A DNA stretch of 64,000 nucleotides from Mesostigma viride (Eukaryota; Streptophyta; Mesostigmatophyceae; Mesostigmatales; Mesostigmataceae). The DNA lies in NCBI GenBank assembly GCA_009746045.1, contig RPFO01000418.1, positions 518,501-582,500 of the forward strand, read 5' to 3'. Below, piece by piece: positions 36,101 to 46,517 of this stretch (position 1 is its first letter; each line of letters starts with the position of its first letter). Under the pieces are notes generated by a model. That model was not told the DNA's origin, ran no database searches, and saw only the letters and a list, made by a program, of their open reading frames with translations. The position numbers and the translations under genes are program-made.

Positions 36101-39100
36101 ATAAAGGGGAAAAGGCAGCGCAGAGAGAGCAGGGGGCGCAGGGGATTACGAATCATGTGAATTACATGGTTGAGGGGGGACCTTGTGAGGCAAGCACCTC
36201 TGCACAGAGTGATGGGCCATTCGTGGATCTGCTCATTCTTGGTACATGAGACGTCAACTTTGGAAAGATCTGGTAAATCGTCCGCCCTCTTCACCCCTCT
36301 CCCTGATCTATCCTTGTTCATTTTTGTAGGAACCCTGAGGACCACAATTCTCCCATGAAAAATTGAAAACCCTTGCTTGTGCGCGCGCTCCCAGGGATGC
36401 GGGAGGAACAACTATCTGGCGAATGCTCATGGGGTTGCCAAGTTGTTTTACGCAACGCATGCCAAAAGCAGAAGGCAGGAACCCTGAAAACGTAGAATGG
36501 CAACTTCATCAACTCTCATGGCCACTATGGTAGCCCGCTATGTTTTATGTTAGTCGTAAGATGTTTTACATTGGTTACTTTACTATAGGGAGTAGTTAGT
36601 GAAGTGTATTGTAGCCCGCTATGTTTTGTATTACTTGTAAGATATTCAACATTGGTAGCTTAACTATAGGGATTAGTTAGTGAACTGGAAAGCAACCTTC
36701 TTTACGGGCACGGGAACATACCTGGGTTGACCCAACTGCTCGTTTGTGTCGGAGAGGCCGTCCGAGTAGTCCCAGGCGTCCCCCAGGGTTCCGCACAGAA
36801 TTTATTCATGCAGAGGGATGCGGAATCCGGTCGAGGGAGGGGGCGAGGGATGCCACCAGAAACAAACAGCAGCTCGACAGATCGCAAGCAGTGCAACAAA
36901 CAAAATTTGTGAAAATGTTGCCAGGACAGGTGCCACCACTGTAGCCTGGTAGAAACAACGGAGACGAACTGGGGGAGGAATCTCGTACCTATGCTAGCAA
37001 CCTCTGATCACGGCTACATGGATCACCGACATCAAGCAACATGGTGACCTCGCCAGGGTGAGTGGGACCTTGCCGAAGGGAGCTGACACTGATGGGTTGA
37101 AGAAAAAGAAAACGTTCACTAAGAAACCCATGCCCATGTTAGGAATGCCCATTGCTCTAGGTTACCAAGAACTATCTTTGCGCAGGCTGGCTTTGCAAGG
37201 CCTGTATAACGCCGATGCACTGGCACAGATGCATGGCGCATGGCACACAACAGGACACATCACATTCGTTGGGACGAAAAGGGATTGCCTATGTGGCCGT
37301 AGAAGAGCGTGGATGCGCTCATGAAAGAGCAGTTACATGGGGGGCGAGTGTATGCAATGCAATGTTCAACATGCACTGGAAATGTTAGCGGTGTGATGGA
37401 TACCCTTGCGACATTGTGCGCGTACGTAACCACGTTAAACTATACGACTAAAATATTATTACATAAAATTGCATGTATATTACTATACTATTATACTTAT
37501 ATAGTAGTACATAATAATAATAATAATATGTATATTATACGATGTGCCATCGCATGATTCAGGGTGCTCCCCGGTCACTTCCCCCCCCCCTGCGCTTTCA
37601 CCAGGCCTGGCCTCATACACCATACATGGTATCAGATACTGGAGATATTTTCCCACCCGATTTGATGTGATGTTGGGTGGATGCGGGGGGTTTGTGAAGA
37701 GCCCTGAGCAAGGTATTCGGCAGCAAGGTTTTCATCAGCAAGGCGTTCAAAAACTCAAGGTCATAGGTAACAGGGCTTTCTGGTTGTTATCGACAAGTAG
37801 GTCATCGGTAACAGGGCTTTCTGGTTGTTATCTACAAGTAACAAGATGCCCCCTTTGTCACCAATAGGTAGCAGGATGGTCGGAGGGGTATCTATAGGCA
37901 CCAGGATAATCTCAGGGTTATGTATCGGTAGAAGCTGACATTGTCACTCAAGGAGCAGGAGGTCAAACTGCGTTTTGGCGATGACCTACGCCTCGATACC
38001 TACGACTATCAGGCTATAAAGCAATAGTAGTAGACCTGCAATCAGGCACTGCACTCACACGCTGTAGGTCCCCGCGGTTGAATAGAAGCCCTCCTCCCCC
38101 GTCCCCAGAAGGTGATTCTTGTCGACACTCTTCACGACACGCGCCATGCGCTGGATCCAGGAGTTTACGTTACAGTGACCCGCCGGCCGGAAGCGGACCT
38201 CGTTGATCAGGTTCCAGCCCAGGATGGTGGGGTCGTCCTTGTAGCGGATGCCGTTGTGGGTGTTCTTGCGGTTGAGCACGATGCGGATGTGGTCCTCGTA
38301 CATTTGCTGGGTGGGGGGCGGGGGGGGGGGGGGGGGGGGGGGGCAGGGGTTAGAAGGGGGATTATTAGATGGTGCAGGGGATTCTAGCTCTTGTGGTTGA
38401 GCACGATGCGGATGTGGTCCTCGTACATTGCTGCCAGGATTCTGCAAGGAAAAGCATGAGAGAGGAGGGACGGGGGGCAGCAGCGCCATGCCCTGCAAAG
38501 GTGTTAAGTGATACTGCTACTATGAATGCTGATAGAAAGGAATTGCTTGGCGGGTGGGGAAGGATTGCAATGCTTTGCAAAGATGTTAAGGAATTCTACT
38601 ATTGATAGTAATACTATTATTAATAATCAAATAAATACTACTAATAGAAAGGAAGTAGCTGGATGGAGGGGGCAGGATTTTCTTCTGGTATGGTCCTCAG
38701 ATCTTATACATTTGCTGCAGGGAAGGGGGGGGGAGCAGCACAATGGCTTGCACTGTCGCTAGTGCTCGTTTTGCTGGGGGTGGATCAGTGGCAGGATTGG
38801 TTTTGAGTCGATCCTGGAAAAAGTGCTGCTAGGAAAGAAATTGGAGCGCGTGCATTTGTAGCAGGTTGGAGGGGTTGAGAGGGGTGGGAAATGGAGTGGG
38901 ATATTTGGTGGGCGGTCGGTCCGTCGGTTGGTTGATTGATCGGGGCGGGCGGGCGGGCGGGCGGGTGGGCGGGCGGGCGGGCGGGGGGGGGGGGACGACA
39001 AATTAAAATGTTGGTTAATGTTGGTCGTTAATAATGTTGGTCATTAATGACTCTTTACGGTGCCAGGCATTATATTCACCTCGCAACTCTCAATCATGTT

Positions 39101-42100
39101 GCAAAGACATCAGTGCGGCTACTGCTGATAACTAGCTATGGTTGCCAAATCGTACTAGAATAAGATATTTTCCTATTACTACTTGAATAAGAAAGTTTGA
39201 CATTCACCTTGCACTTTTCCATCACGTAGAAGTCTGTCTTGAACTTGCTGCTGGGGTTGCACCAGTCCAGCTCGCTGCGAGACATATAGAATACATAGGA
39301 GACCGCGTATCAAAGAACACATACTACAACAGAAACACAGATAAGAACATAGATTAGAACATAGACCAAAACACAGATAAATATGAGACCACGAATCAAA
39401 GAACACATACTACAACAGAAACACAGATAAGAACACAGATTAGAACATAGACAAAAGCACAGATAAAGACGGAGATAAGAGAGCAGCGGCGCAGGCAAAA
39501 CAAACCAATGAGAAGTATATGCCCCTACAGGCCAGCACCTACAGACAGGCGGGTGCTACAGCAAATAGAACTGCAAATAGAACTGTGAAAAGAACTGCGA
39601 AAAGAACAACAAGGAGAACTGCAAATAGAATTGCTTGTCATGAACGCAAAGAACTGCAGATAGGACTGCTTGTCATGAACAAATAGAGCTGCAAACAGAA
39701 CTGCTTGTTGCAGTTCCAATTGACAGTGGCAGGACAGGGTGGATGGGGTGGGGTGGGGTGAGGGAGTAGCCATAGGCCCTACACTAAGTACACGGCATGC
39801 ATGTCTAACGAGTGCAACAAAAAACAACTCTCTACTACTCGATGTATCAGTTTGAGATGCTTCTGCTGGCTACACATTTGCCAATACCAATTTAGTAGTA
39901 TAGTAGTACATTCATCTTATTATTATTTATCTAATGTAACTTAATTTACTACTATTGTACTGCACTTGTCGAATAACATACTGTTGGATTTTATACCCAC
40001 TCACCATCGAATGGCCATGGCCTGGGAGGCCACTTTCAGGAGCTTGATCACAAGCATCGTCAGACGCCCTCTAGCTTCGGCCACTGATCACCATCAAACT
40101 TTGCGACAAAAATACTAAAGACCTACTGATTATTTACTGATGACTTGCCGTGCTTAGCAATCATTAGTACATAGTGGTTAGAATTTACTAAGTGCAGCGC
40201 TTCGCATGATGGATCATCTCACCGGTCAATGCCCTCAGACTCCGACCACTGATCTCCGAAAGCGATGATAAGGTGCATGCCATAGTCCTTTGCGCGTTTG
40301 ATGACGTAGTCCAGCCCGCGGAACACAAACTCGTTGTAGGTGCGGGGGCCACTCTGTTGGGGGGGGTGAGACAGCAGAAGGGTTATCAGAGCCATGTTAG
40401 TTTATGCCGATGAGGACATAGGCCAAATTTCGAGTAAATATTCATTATTGATCCATAGTAGTATGTATGTGATATATGCCCCCTACCACTCACCCTCAGC
40501 TTGGTGCTGTCCTTGTAGGAAAACCCCATCGTGCGGATGACAGTGATGCCTAGATTCTTCTGGGCCTGAAACAGGTCGTCCACGTAGTACGTGTTGCCCC
40601 GCGCCGCCCAATGAAGCAGCTCCGGAGTGTTAGTGCTGCGGAGGAAAGGGGGGGGGGGGGGGGGGAATGCCATAGTTAGACCGATCAGTCAATTTAACAA
40701 GGTTCATCGCCGCCCAGTGGAGCCGCTTGGAGTGTGCTGGTGCTGCCAAAAGAGGAAAAGGGGTGTGTGCAGATAATCAAGCGTTGTCTAGTTGATTGTC
40801 TAGCTGTAGTACGTCTCGTTGAGGCTTAGTGGAGCAGCTTCGGTGTGTTTGGGGTTGCGAGAATCACGCCAACTAGAAAAGGAGGGAAATGATGAAGTTG
40901 AGAGAGAGTACACAGCATGGTGTTGCTGATACAAGAGGACGAGGTCTCCAAGAGGTGGTGTGTGTGTGTGTGCGTGCGTGCGTGCGTGTGTGCGCAGGCA
41001 CGCGTGTGTCAGAATTAGGACAATACAAGGACAATCAGGTTCATGAAGTGCACCAAACTTTGATGCACATTCTTGAAGTGCACAAGGGCGCTCCGGGGTC
41101 TTACTGCCGCAAGGAGTGGGGAGGTTTGCTAGTAACAACAGATGGTCTCCAACATGCTAGATTCGGCCCATCCGACCCCCGGCGAGGTCAGTGCCACTAT
41201 CTAAACAGCTCCAACGGACAATGGCAAGATCGATTTGACCGCATGGCCGCAAGTTGGGACCCGCAGAGGAACAAAGAACATGCAGAGGAATCGGCATTTC
41301 AAAAATCTGTGCAGCTCTTCAAACAGTAGCAAACCCATGCGTATTGATCCTGGCAAACCGACCCCGCAGTGCCCTCAACTGTTAGGGGGTCACCCTGGCA
41401 TAGCCTAGTTGTGCTGGGAGCAAGAGTCATTGAGAGAGAGTGGGAGCAAGAGTCATTGAGAGAGAGTGGGAGCGAGAGTCATTGAGAGAGAGTGGGAGCA
41501 AGAGTCATTGAGAGAGAGTGGGAGCAAGAGTCATTGAGAGAGAGTGGGAGCAAGAGTCATTGAGAGAGAGTGGGAGCAAGAGTCATTGAGAGAGAGTGGG
41601 AGCAAGAGTCATTGAGAGAGAGTGGGAGCAAGAGTCATTGAGAGAGAGTGGGAGCAAGAGTCCTTGAGAGAGAGTGGGAGCAAGAGTCATTGAGAGAGAG
41701 TGGGAGCGAGAGTCATTGAGAGAGAGTGGGAGCAAGAGTCATTGAGAGAGAGTGGGAGCAAGAGTCATTGAGAGAGAGTGGGAGCAAGAGTCATTGAGAG
41801 AGAGTGGGAGCAAGAGTCATTGAGAGAGAGTGGGAGCAAGAGTCATTGAGAGAGAGTGGGAGCAAGAGTCATTGAGAGAGAGTGGGAGCAAGAGTCATTG
41901 AGAGAGAGTGGGAGCAAGAGTCATTGAGAGAGAGTGGGAGCAAGAGTCATTGAGAGAGAGTGGGAGCGAGAGTCATTGAGAGAGAGTGGGAGCAAGAGTC
42001 ATTGAGAGAGAGTGGGAGCAAGAGTCATTGAGAGAGAGTGGGAGCAAGAGTCATTGAGAGAGAGTGGGAGCAAGAGTCATTGAGAGAGAGTGGGAGCAAG

Positions 42101-43259
42101 AGTCATTGAGAGAGAGTGGGAGCAAGTGTCATTGAGAGAGAGTGGGAGCAAGAGCCATTGAGAGAGAGTGGGAGCAAGAGTGATTCAGAGAGAGTGGGAG
42201 CAAGAGTCATTGAGAGAGAGTGGGAGCAAGAGTGATTGAGAGAGAGTGGGAGCAAGAGTGATTGAGAGAGAGTGGGAGCAAGAGTCATTGAGAGAGAGTG
42301 GGAGCAAGAGTCATTGAGAGAGAGTGGGAGCGAGAGTCATTGAGAGAGAGTGGGAGCAAGAGTCATTGAGAGAGAGTGGGAGCAAGAGTCATTGAGAGAG
42401 AGTGGGAGCAAGAGTCATTGAGAGAGAGTGGGAGCAAGAGTCATTGAGAGAGAGTGGGAGCAAGAGTCATTGAGAGAGAGTGGGAGCAAGAGGTTTTCAT
42501 AACTCCTCTGCGAGTGCGTGTCTGCGTGCCCCGTACGGAGGTGAATATGTACGGAAGCAGATTGAAGCTCACCCCACAAAGTAAAATGGCTTTCCGTTCT
42601 TGTAGAAACGTCCATTTTGGACGTAGACAAAGCCGGCTGCCGCCGACGCCACGTAATCAGTCACGTTGCCTGCCGGTGAGGCGGTCAGGGTGGTCCCTGA
42701 TGGGAAATCGGGGAAGGTTACGTTCGGGTTGTTGCCGACCTGAAGCTCGCAGGGCATGGAGCCCATCTTATCGTTGATCCAGCAGCAGCCGCCCCCGTAG
42801 ACGGCCTTGGATGTGGAAAACGGCGCCGGTTTCAGCCCGAAGCGCAAGCTCTCTCCGTACGTGATCTGGGGGGCATGCCAGAGGTAACGTGCAAGGTACA
42901 CGTGACGCACGAAAGAGCAGTCACACCAGTTCAGCGGAATATAGGCCGTGCGAGTCCTCGCATTGTGTCCTAGTACGACCGACCTTTGCATGCGTATACG
43001 GAACAGCGATGGTAATGCCATGGGCGAAGGGAAAATTGAGAAAAAGGAGAAGCAATTAAAATATTACCTGTCTGTCGGTCCCGTAGCGGGTACGAAAATG
43101 GAGCGGATTGTCTGGCCTGCCGAGTTGGGCTACCATGCCACCACCTGGTCCGAAAACCGCCTGCGGTTGGTAGCCATGGACGACAGCGAAGAGGAATTGT
43201 ATTCCAACGACAGCGACAAGAAACGTCGAGGCCCGACCAGGCACCGAGGGGCCCGCCAT
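33128..43259 (-). CDS. GH5 endo-beta-1,4-mannanase, paralogue 2 (complete, 10 exons)
   Basis: Secreted endo-mannanase. Exons: 43068-43259, 42573-42865, 40494-40635, 40223-40353, 39208-39274, 38059-38306, 36722-36735, 35866-35952, 34311-34435 and 33128-33334. They sum to 1506 nt (501 codons plus TGA), every junction is GT-AG and all phases agree. A signal peptide covers residues 1 to about 29. An N-terminal region with paired Cys and an FYFVGTNTPELLHW start of the barrel follows. Family motifs: GPRTYNEFVFRGLDYVI, GWNLINE (acid/base E311), IDFMTVHMWP, GKPMVVEEYG (nucleophile E438) and GSCYWEWDD. The substrate mannan is inferred from the family. The introns, roughly 0.1-1.9 kb, are filled with G-runs, tandem arrays and relic exon edges. 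It is a head-to-tail duplicate of the gene at 622-10179, about 33 kb apart. Confidence 0.92.
34191..34246 (-). repeat. Relic copy of the exon 9 donor edge (paralogue 2)
   Basis: GCGGCTTGCCCAGCTCCTTG then GTGTCCTTCTCTTGCACCTC parallels the true end of exon 9 (CCGGCTTGCCAAGTGCCTTG ...). It lies about 65 bp beyond the real donor. Confidence 0.78.
34493..34560 (-). repeat. Relic copy of the exon 9 acceptor edge (paralogue 2)
   Basis: ACCCTCCTCATCAAGCCACT then TATTGTAGAACCAGTGGTCTG matches exon 9 start plus acceptor (GCCCTCCTCATCAAACCACT ...). It lies about 60 bp upstream, on the sense strand, of the true acceptor. Confidence 0.8.
34858..35010. repeat. G-rich (GGAGAAGGGGAGCGGT)n array
   Basis: About nine units of 15-16 bp with AGGGGT / AGCGGT / ATGGGT variants in intron 8. 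Confidence 0.9.
35597..35802. repeat. (CCCA)n tetranucleotide array
   Basis: About 50 units with one CCCCC slip, in the intron just downstream (plus-strand left) of the microexon. Confidence 0.97.
36722..36735 (-). other. 14-nt microexon of mannanase paralogue 2
   Basis: Same 14 bases as at 2174-2187, between acceptor GAGCAG and donor GTATGT. It joins exon 6 (phase 2, GT) to exon 8 (starting AC). Flanking intron sequence has diverged between paralogues, while the exon, its CAG acceptor and the GTATGTT donor are unchanged. Confidence 0.85.
38388..38434 (-). repeat. Relic copy of the exon 6 acceptor edge (paralogue 2)
   Basis: GGTTGAGCACGATGCGGATG then TGGTCCTCGTACAT is identical to the first codons of exon 6. 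It has lost one A at the junction and acquired a stop, so it cannot substitute for the exon. A poorer copy lies near 38690-38720. Confidence 0.85.
39308..39476. repeat. Duplicated A-rich segment
   Basis: CAAAGAACACATACTACAAC with AGAAACACAGATAAGAACA occurs twice, about 100 bp apart, in an intron. Confidence 0.85.
40055..40092 (-). repeat. Relic copy of the exon 4 donor edge (paralogue 2)
   Basis: ACGCCCTCTAGCTTCGGCCACTG-like sequence resembles the end of exon 4 (ATGCCCTCAGACTCCGACCA), with substitutions. It lies beyond the true donor. Confidence 0.5.
40706..40858 (-). repeat. Two relic copies of the exon 3 acceptor edge (paralogue 2)
   Basis: Copies at 40706-40746 (CGCCGCCCAGTGGAGCCGCT ...) and 40811-40858 (TAGTGGAGCAGCTTCGGTGT ...) resemble exon 3 start (CGCCGCCCAATGAAGCAGCT). 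Both lie upstream, on the sense strand, of the real acceptor and are progressively more decayed with distance. Confidence 0.65.
41418..42490. repeat. 26-bp minisatellite, about 41 copies
   Basis: Unit GGGAGCAAGAGTCATTGAGA plus GAGAGT, highly homogeneous, with a GCGAGAG variant recurring at several places. It is in intron 2 of paralogue 2, some 80 bp from the exon 2 donor. Confidence 0.97.
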
Positions 43260-43415
43260 GTGAGACCAGCCCAGCGCAACGTGCACGCGCGCGGCAACGG
43301 GCAGGTGAGACGTGGTGTGTCGCAGCCGGGCGGGCGGTATAAAGTGTTTGCAATTGCCATCCTGCACAGAACAAAGTTGCGCGCTGGTCGTGCCATTCCT
43401 GTACAGAACGCATAG
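43260..43415 (-). promoter_or_regulatory. Conserved proximal promoter/5' leader of mannanase paralogue 2
   Basis: It shares the ordered blocks GTGTTTGC, GCCATCCTGC and GCCATTCCTGTACAGAA with the region upstream of paralogue 1. Confidence 0.45.
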
Positions 43416-43625
43416 CCGTTTGCGCGAAAAGGCAGCCACGCGGGCGTCACCTGCAGCACTCGCCGTGCGCAGGCCATATTGGCGAGTCCGCCGGGTGGCA
43501 CTCACCGATGCGTTGGGCTTACGTTGGGTAGTTTCCTGTGGCAGGCCGCGGAGCAGCAGCTAGCTGCTCAGCAATGCCATAATCAAGTAACGTGCGTGTT
43601 TGCAACTTGCCCGTTGAAACTCTAC

Positions 43626-43826
43626 GGCGGAGCCAATTTTCGGAAGAACCTCACCCTTATGCTTGCAAATTCGGGACAAATTCGGTGGATGTATGTATGG
43701 ATGGATGTATGTATGGATGGATTGACGGATTTTCATCCCCTATTCCTATGTTTTCTCACGTGTACGGCCTTATAAGCTTCGCCAATTCTGGCGAACCTGA
43801 CGGTTCTTCCGAAAATTGGCTCCGCC
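43626..43826. repeat. 201-bp element bounded by a perfect 25-bp inverted repeat
   Basis: GGCGGAGCCAATTTTCGGAA-GAACC at 43626-43650 is exactly complemented at 43802-43826, with unrelated sequence between. It could be a small MITE or a hairpin. No clear target duplication was found. Confidence 0.7.
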
Positions 43827-44396
43827 TGATTATGTATTGCCATCTCAGCATTGACAGGACACGAACCGTTCTACAGAGGAGGCAACACAGGCCCGCAGAA
43901 AGCTTTGAAGAAAGTGAAGTGCGACGAGGCGCGGCGCACGTTCCATGACCGTAAGCAGCATGACAAGACGGTCCTTCTCTACGGAGGCAGCTTGACAAGA
44001 GAGGTCAGTCCGAATATACGAATGTTGCCCGCCCGCTGTGGACATGCTAGCCGTATGTTTGAGAGAACTGCATTCCTACGGAGTACGAAATGGCCGCGCA
44101 GCCGAGTTTTCCGTAGTCCGAAAAATCAAGATCTGAATGGGATTTGGTCTTTGCAGTCTACAGATTTTCCCAAGCGTACGGTTGTTGAGCCCTGTCGCGA
44201 CTAGATTCAGATACACAAGCCGATCAGTGACAGCAATCAGAAGATACCGTTCATTGGACGGACGACCTTGAAAAAATGCGCGCAACAGTTTCATGAAGAA
44301 AATTGCCGACTAAAAGAACGTGCTAGCTGTCTTTGTCGGCGGCAACGTCCGACCGTGCTCGCACATTCCGACCGCGGCTACCGTCGGCCATTGCAA

Positions 44397-46517
44397 ATGA
44401 CGGTCGACAGCAACGAGAGAGCCCAGGCCCTCGCGCACAAGGACATTGGAAATGAGTTCTTCCAGTCGGGCCAGTTCGAAAAAGCTGTTTCCGCGTTCAC
44501 CAGGGCTATCGCTTTAGACCCTACCGACAAGGTGTTCTACTCGAATCGGTCGGCTGCACTCGCCAGCCTGTTGCGTTTCGAGGAGGCGCAGAAGGATGCT
44601 GAAAAATGCGTGTCGCTGGACACCACGTGGGCCAAGGGGTACTCTCGTCTTGGATTTGCCGAGTACAAGCTCAAGCGCTACGACGCTGCGCTGGCCGCCT
44701 ACAAGGCCGGTCTTGCGATCGACCCCAAGAATGCCGCCTTGATCGACGGGATGGCCATGCTCAAGTCTGCCGCGGAGGAGGCGGTGGACCCCGTCATCGG
44801 CATCGACCTTGGAACCACCTTCTCCTGCGTCGCCGTCTGGCGTAACGGGAAGGCGGAGGTGCTGCCCAACCTGGAGGGCAACAGCACGACGCCCTCCTGG
44901 GTCGCGTTCACCAAGAACGGGAAGCGCCTCGTGGGCGACGCCGCCAAGCGCCAGGCGGCCAACAACCCCTCCCGCACCATGTTCAACATCAAGCGCATCA
45001 TCGGCCGCCAGTTCGACGAGTGCCGCGAGGACATCAAGCTCATGCCGTTCCCGGTCGTCGCCGACGGCAACGGGAAGCCCGAGATCCACCTCGAGGACGT
45101 GGCGCAGCGCGAGAAGGTCTTCACGCCCGAGCAGGTCTCGGCCATGGTCCTCACGTACATGAAGGAGTCTGCCGAGGCCGCCCTGGGTCGCCCTGTGGCC
45201 AAGGCGGTCATCACGGTCCCTGCTTACTTCACGGATGCCCAGCGGCGGCTCACCAAGGACGCAGGAGCGATCGCGGGGCTCGAGGTCCTGCGCATCATCA
45301 ATGAGCCCACGGCGGCCGCGCTTGCGTACGGTCTGGACAAGAAGGCAGAGAACGCGGCTGCCAGCAAGGCCAAGGGCAAGGGCGCCGAGGGTGGGGAGGA
45401 CACGTCGGCCAAGAACGTGCTTGTGTTTGACCTGGGAGGCGGCACGTTCGATGTCTCGCTGCTGCGCATCCAAGGGGGCATGTTCGAGGTCAAGGCCACA
45501 GCGGGCGACACCCACCTTGGTGGCGAGGACTTGGATTCCGCGTTTGCCGACTGGGTGCGCGCGCAGGTGCGCCAGAAGCGCAAGGGGAAGGACATCTTCG
45601 CGGGCAACGATTTCGCAATCCGCAAGCTCCGCAACGCGTGCGAGGTGGCGAAACGTGAGCTCTCCATGGGCACCAAGACCCACATTGAGATGTCGGTCCA
45701 GAATCACGGGACCATCAACCTGGACGTGACCCGTGAGCAGTTCGAATCCATCGTGGCACCGATCTTGTCCCGCTGCATGGACGCGGTCAAACGCGTGCTC
45801 TCGGATTCCAAGGTCGTCAAGTCTGACGTCGACGACGTGGTCCTCGTGGGGGGGTCCACCCGGGTCCCCCAAGTGCAGGCGCAGCTGCAGGAGTTCTTTG
45901 ACGGCAAGCCACTGTGCAAGTCGGTCCACCCCGACGAGGCGGTCGCAGTGGGCGCGGCGGTGCAGGGGGCCATCTTGAGCGGGGTGCGCGACGCGAGCAC
46001 GGACAGCTTGCTCCTCGTTGACGTCATCCCGATGTCGCTGGGCATCGAGTGCGAGCGCAAGCAGTTTGCGGTCGTCGTGCCGCGCAACTCGACCATCCCG
46101 TGCGTCAAGTCGCACGAGTTCACGACGGTGGAGGACTACCAGACGACGGTCGACGTGCGCGTGTTCGAGGGCGAGCGCGCGGTCACGACGGGCAACCACC
46201 TGCTGGGCGAGTTCCAGATCAATGGCATCGAGCGGGCCAAGAAAGGGGAGGCCAAGGTGCTGGTCACGTTCGACATCAACAGCAACGGGCTGCTCACCGT
46301 CACCGCCAGGGACAAGGTCACAGGCGCTACGGCCAACGTGGAGATCGAGCACAAGGCGGGCCGCCTCAGCCCTGAGGAGATCAAGCGCATGCAGGAGGAC
46401 GCAGCGCGGTTCCGCGAGGAGGATGAGCGGTTGGCGCAGCAGCTGGACGACGCGGAGGAGGAGGAGGAGGCGCTCGCGGCTGAGCTGGAGGCGCTGCGGG
46501 CGCAGACCAAGCACTAG
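44397..46517 (+). CDS. TPR-Hsp70 fusion chaperone
   Basis: 706-residue ATP-dependent chaperone with an N-terminal TPR domain. Residues ~8-115 hold three TPR helix pairs (GNEFFQSGQFEKAVSAFTRA, then KGYSRLGFAEYKLKRYDAAL). The Hsp70 nucleotide-binding domain begins at IDLGTTFS (136-143) and keeps INEPTAAALAYG and VFDLGGGTFDVSLL. The substrate-binding sandwich follows (GEFQINGI, NGLLTVTARD). The helical lid is cut short and ends in an acidic run and QTKH, with no EEVD tail, so it should not recruit EEVD-binding co-chaperones. The start is the first in-frame ATG. The open frame extends upstream to 44268 without another ATG. No introns, unlike the neighbouring mannanases. TPRs usually bind Hsp70/Hsp90 tails, so self-contained Hop/Hip-like function is an inference. 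Probably cytosolic. Confidence 0.93.
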   Translation: MTVDSNERAQALAHKDIGNEFFQSGQFEKAVSAFTRAIALDPTDKVFYSNRSAALASLLRFEEAQKDAEKCVSLDTTWAKGYSRLGFAEYKLKRYDAALAAYKAGLAIDPKNAALIDGMAMLKSAAEEAVDPVIGIDLGTTFSCVAVWRNGKAEVLPNLEGNSTTPSWVAFTKNGKRLVGDAAKRQAANNPSRTMFNIKRIIGRQFDECREDIKLMPFPVVADGNGKPEIHLEDVAQREKVFTPEQVSAMVLTYMKESAEAALGRPVAKAVITVPAYFTDAQRRLTKDAGAIAGLEVLRIINEPTAAALAYGLDKKAENAAASKAKGKGAEGGEDTSAKNVLVFDLGGGTFDVSLLRIQGGMFEVKATAGDTHLGGEDLDSAFADWVRAQVRQKRKGKDIFAGNDFAIRKLRNACEVAKRELSMGTKTHIEMSVQNHGTINLDVTREQFESIVAPILSRCMDAVKRVLSDSKVVKSDVDDVVLVGGSTRVPQVQAQLQEFFDGKPLCKSVHPDEAVAVGAAVQGAILSGVRDASTDSLLLVDVIPMSLGIECERKQFAVVVPRNSTIPCVKSHEFTTVEDYQTTVDVRVFEGERAVTTGNHLLGEFQINGIERAKKGEAKVLVTFDINSNGLLTVTARDKVTGATANVEIEHKAGRLSPEEIKRMQEDAARFREEDERLAQQLDDAEEEEEALAAELEALRAQTKH

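Noticed and set aside
36702-36899. Longer exon around the WVNP microexon
   Set aside because: Sequence upstream of the CAG acceptor is not conserved between paralogues and contains a stop in paralogue 1. Only the 14-nt exon satisfies both phases.
37058-37324. 88-codon frame within mannanase intron 6
   Set aside because: Opposite strand in an intron, low-complexity Lys run, no family match.
40889-41329. 146-codon frame antisense in mannanase intron 2
   Set aside because: It contains a GT-rich repeat at its start, has no family match and lies opposite an intron.
44268-44396. N-terminal extension of the Hsp70 frame
   Set aside because: It begins at a non-ATG codon and has no in-frame ATG before 44397. 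The TPR domain starts soon after that ATG.
44514-46514. 666-codon frame antisense to the Hsp70 gene
   Set aside because: Shadow of a GC-rich coding strand. The sense frame carries full Hsp70 motifs.
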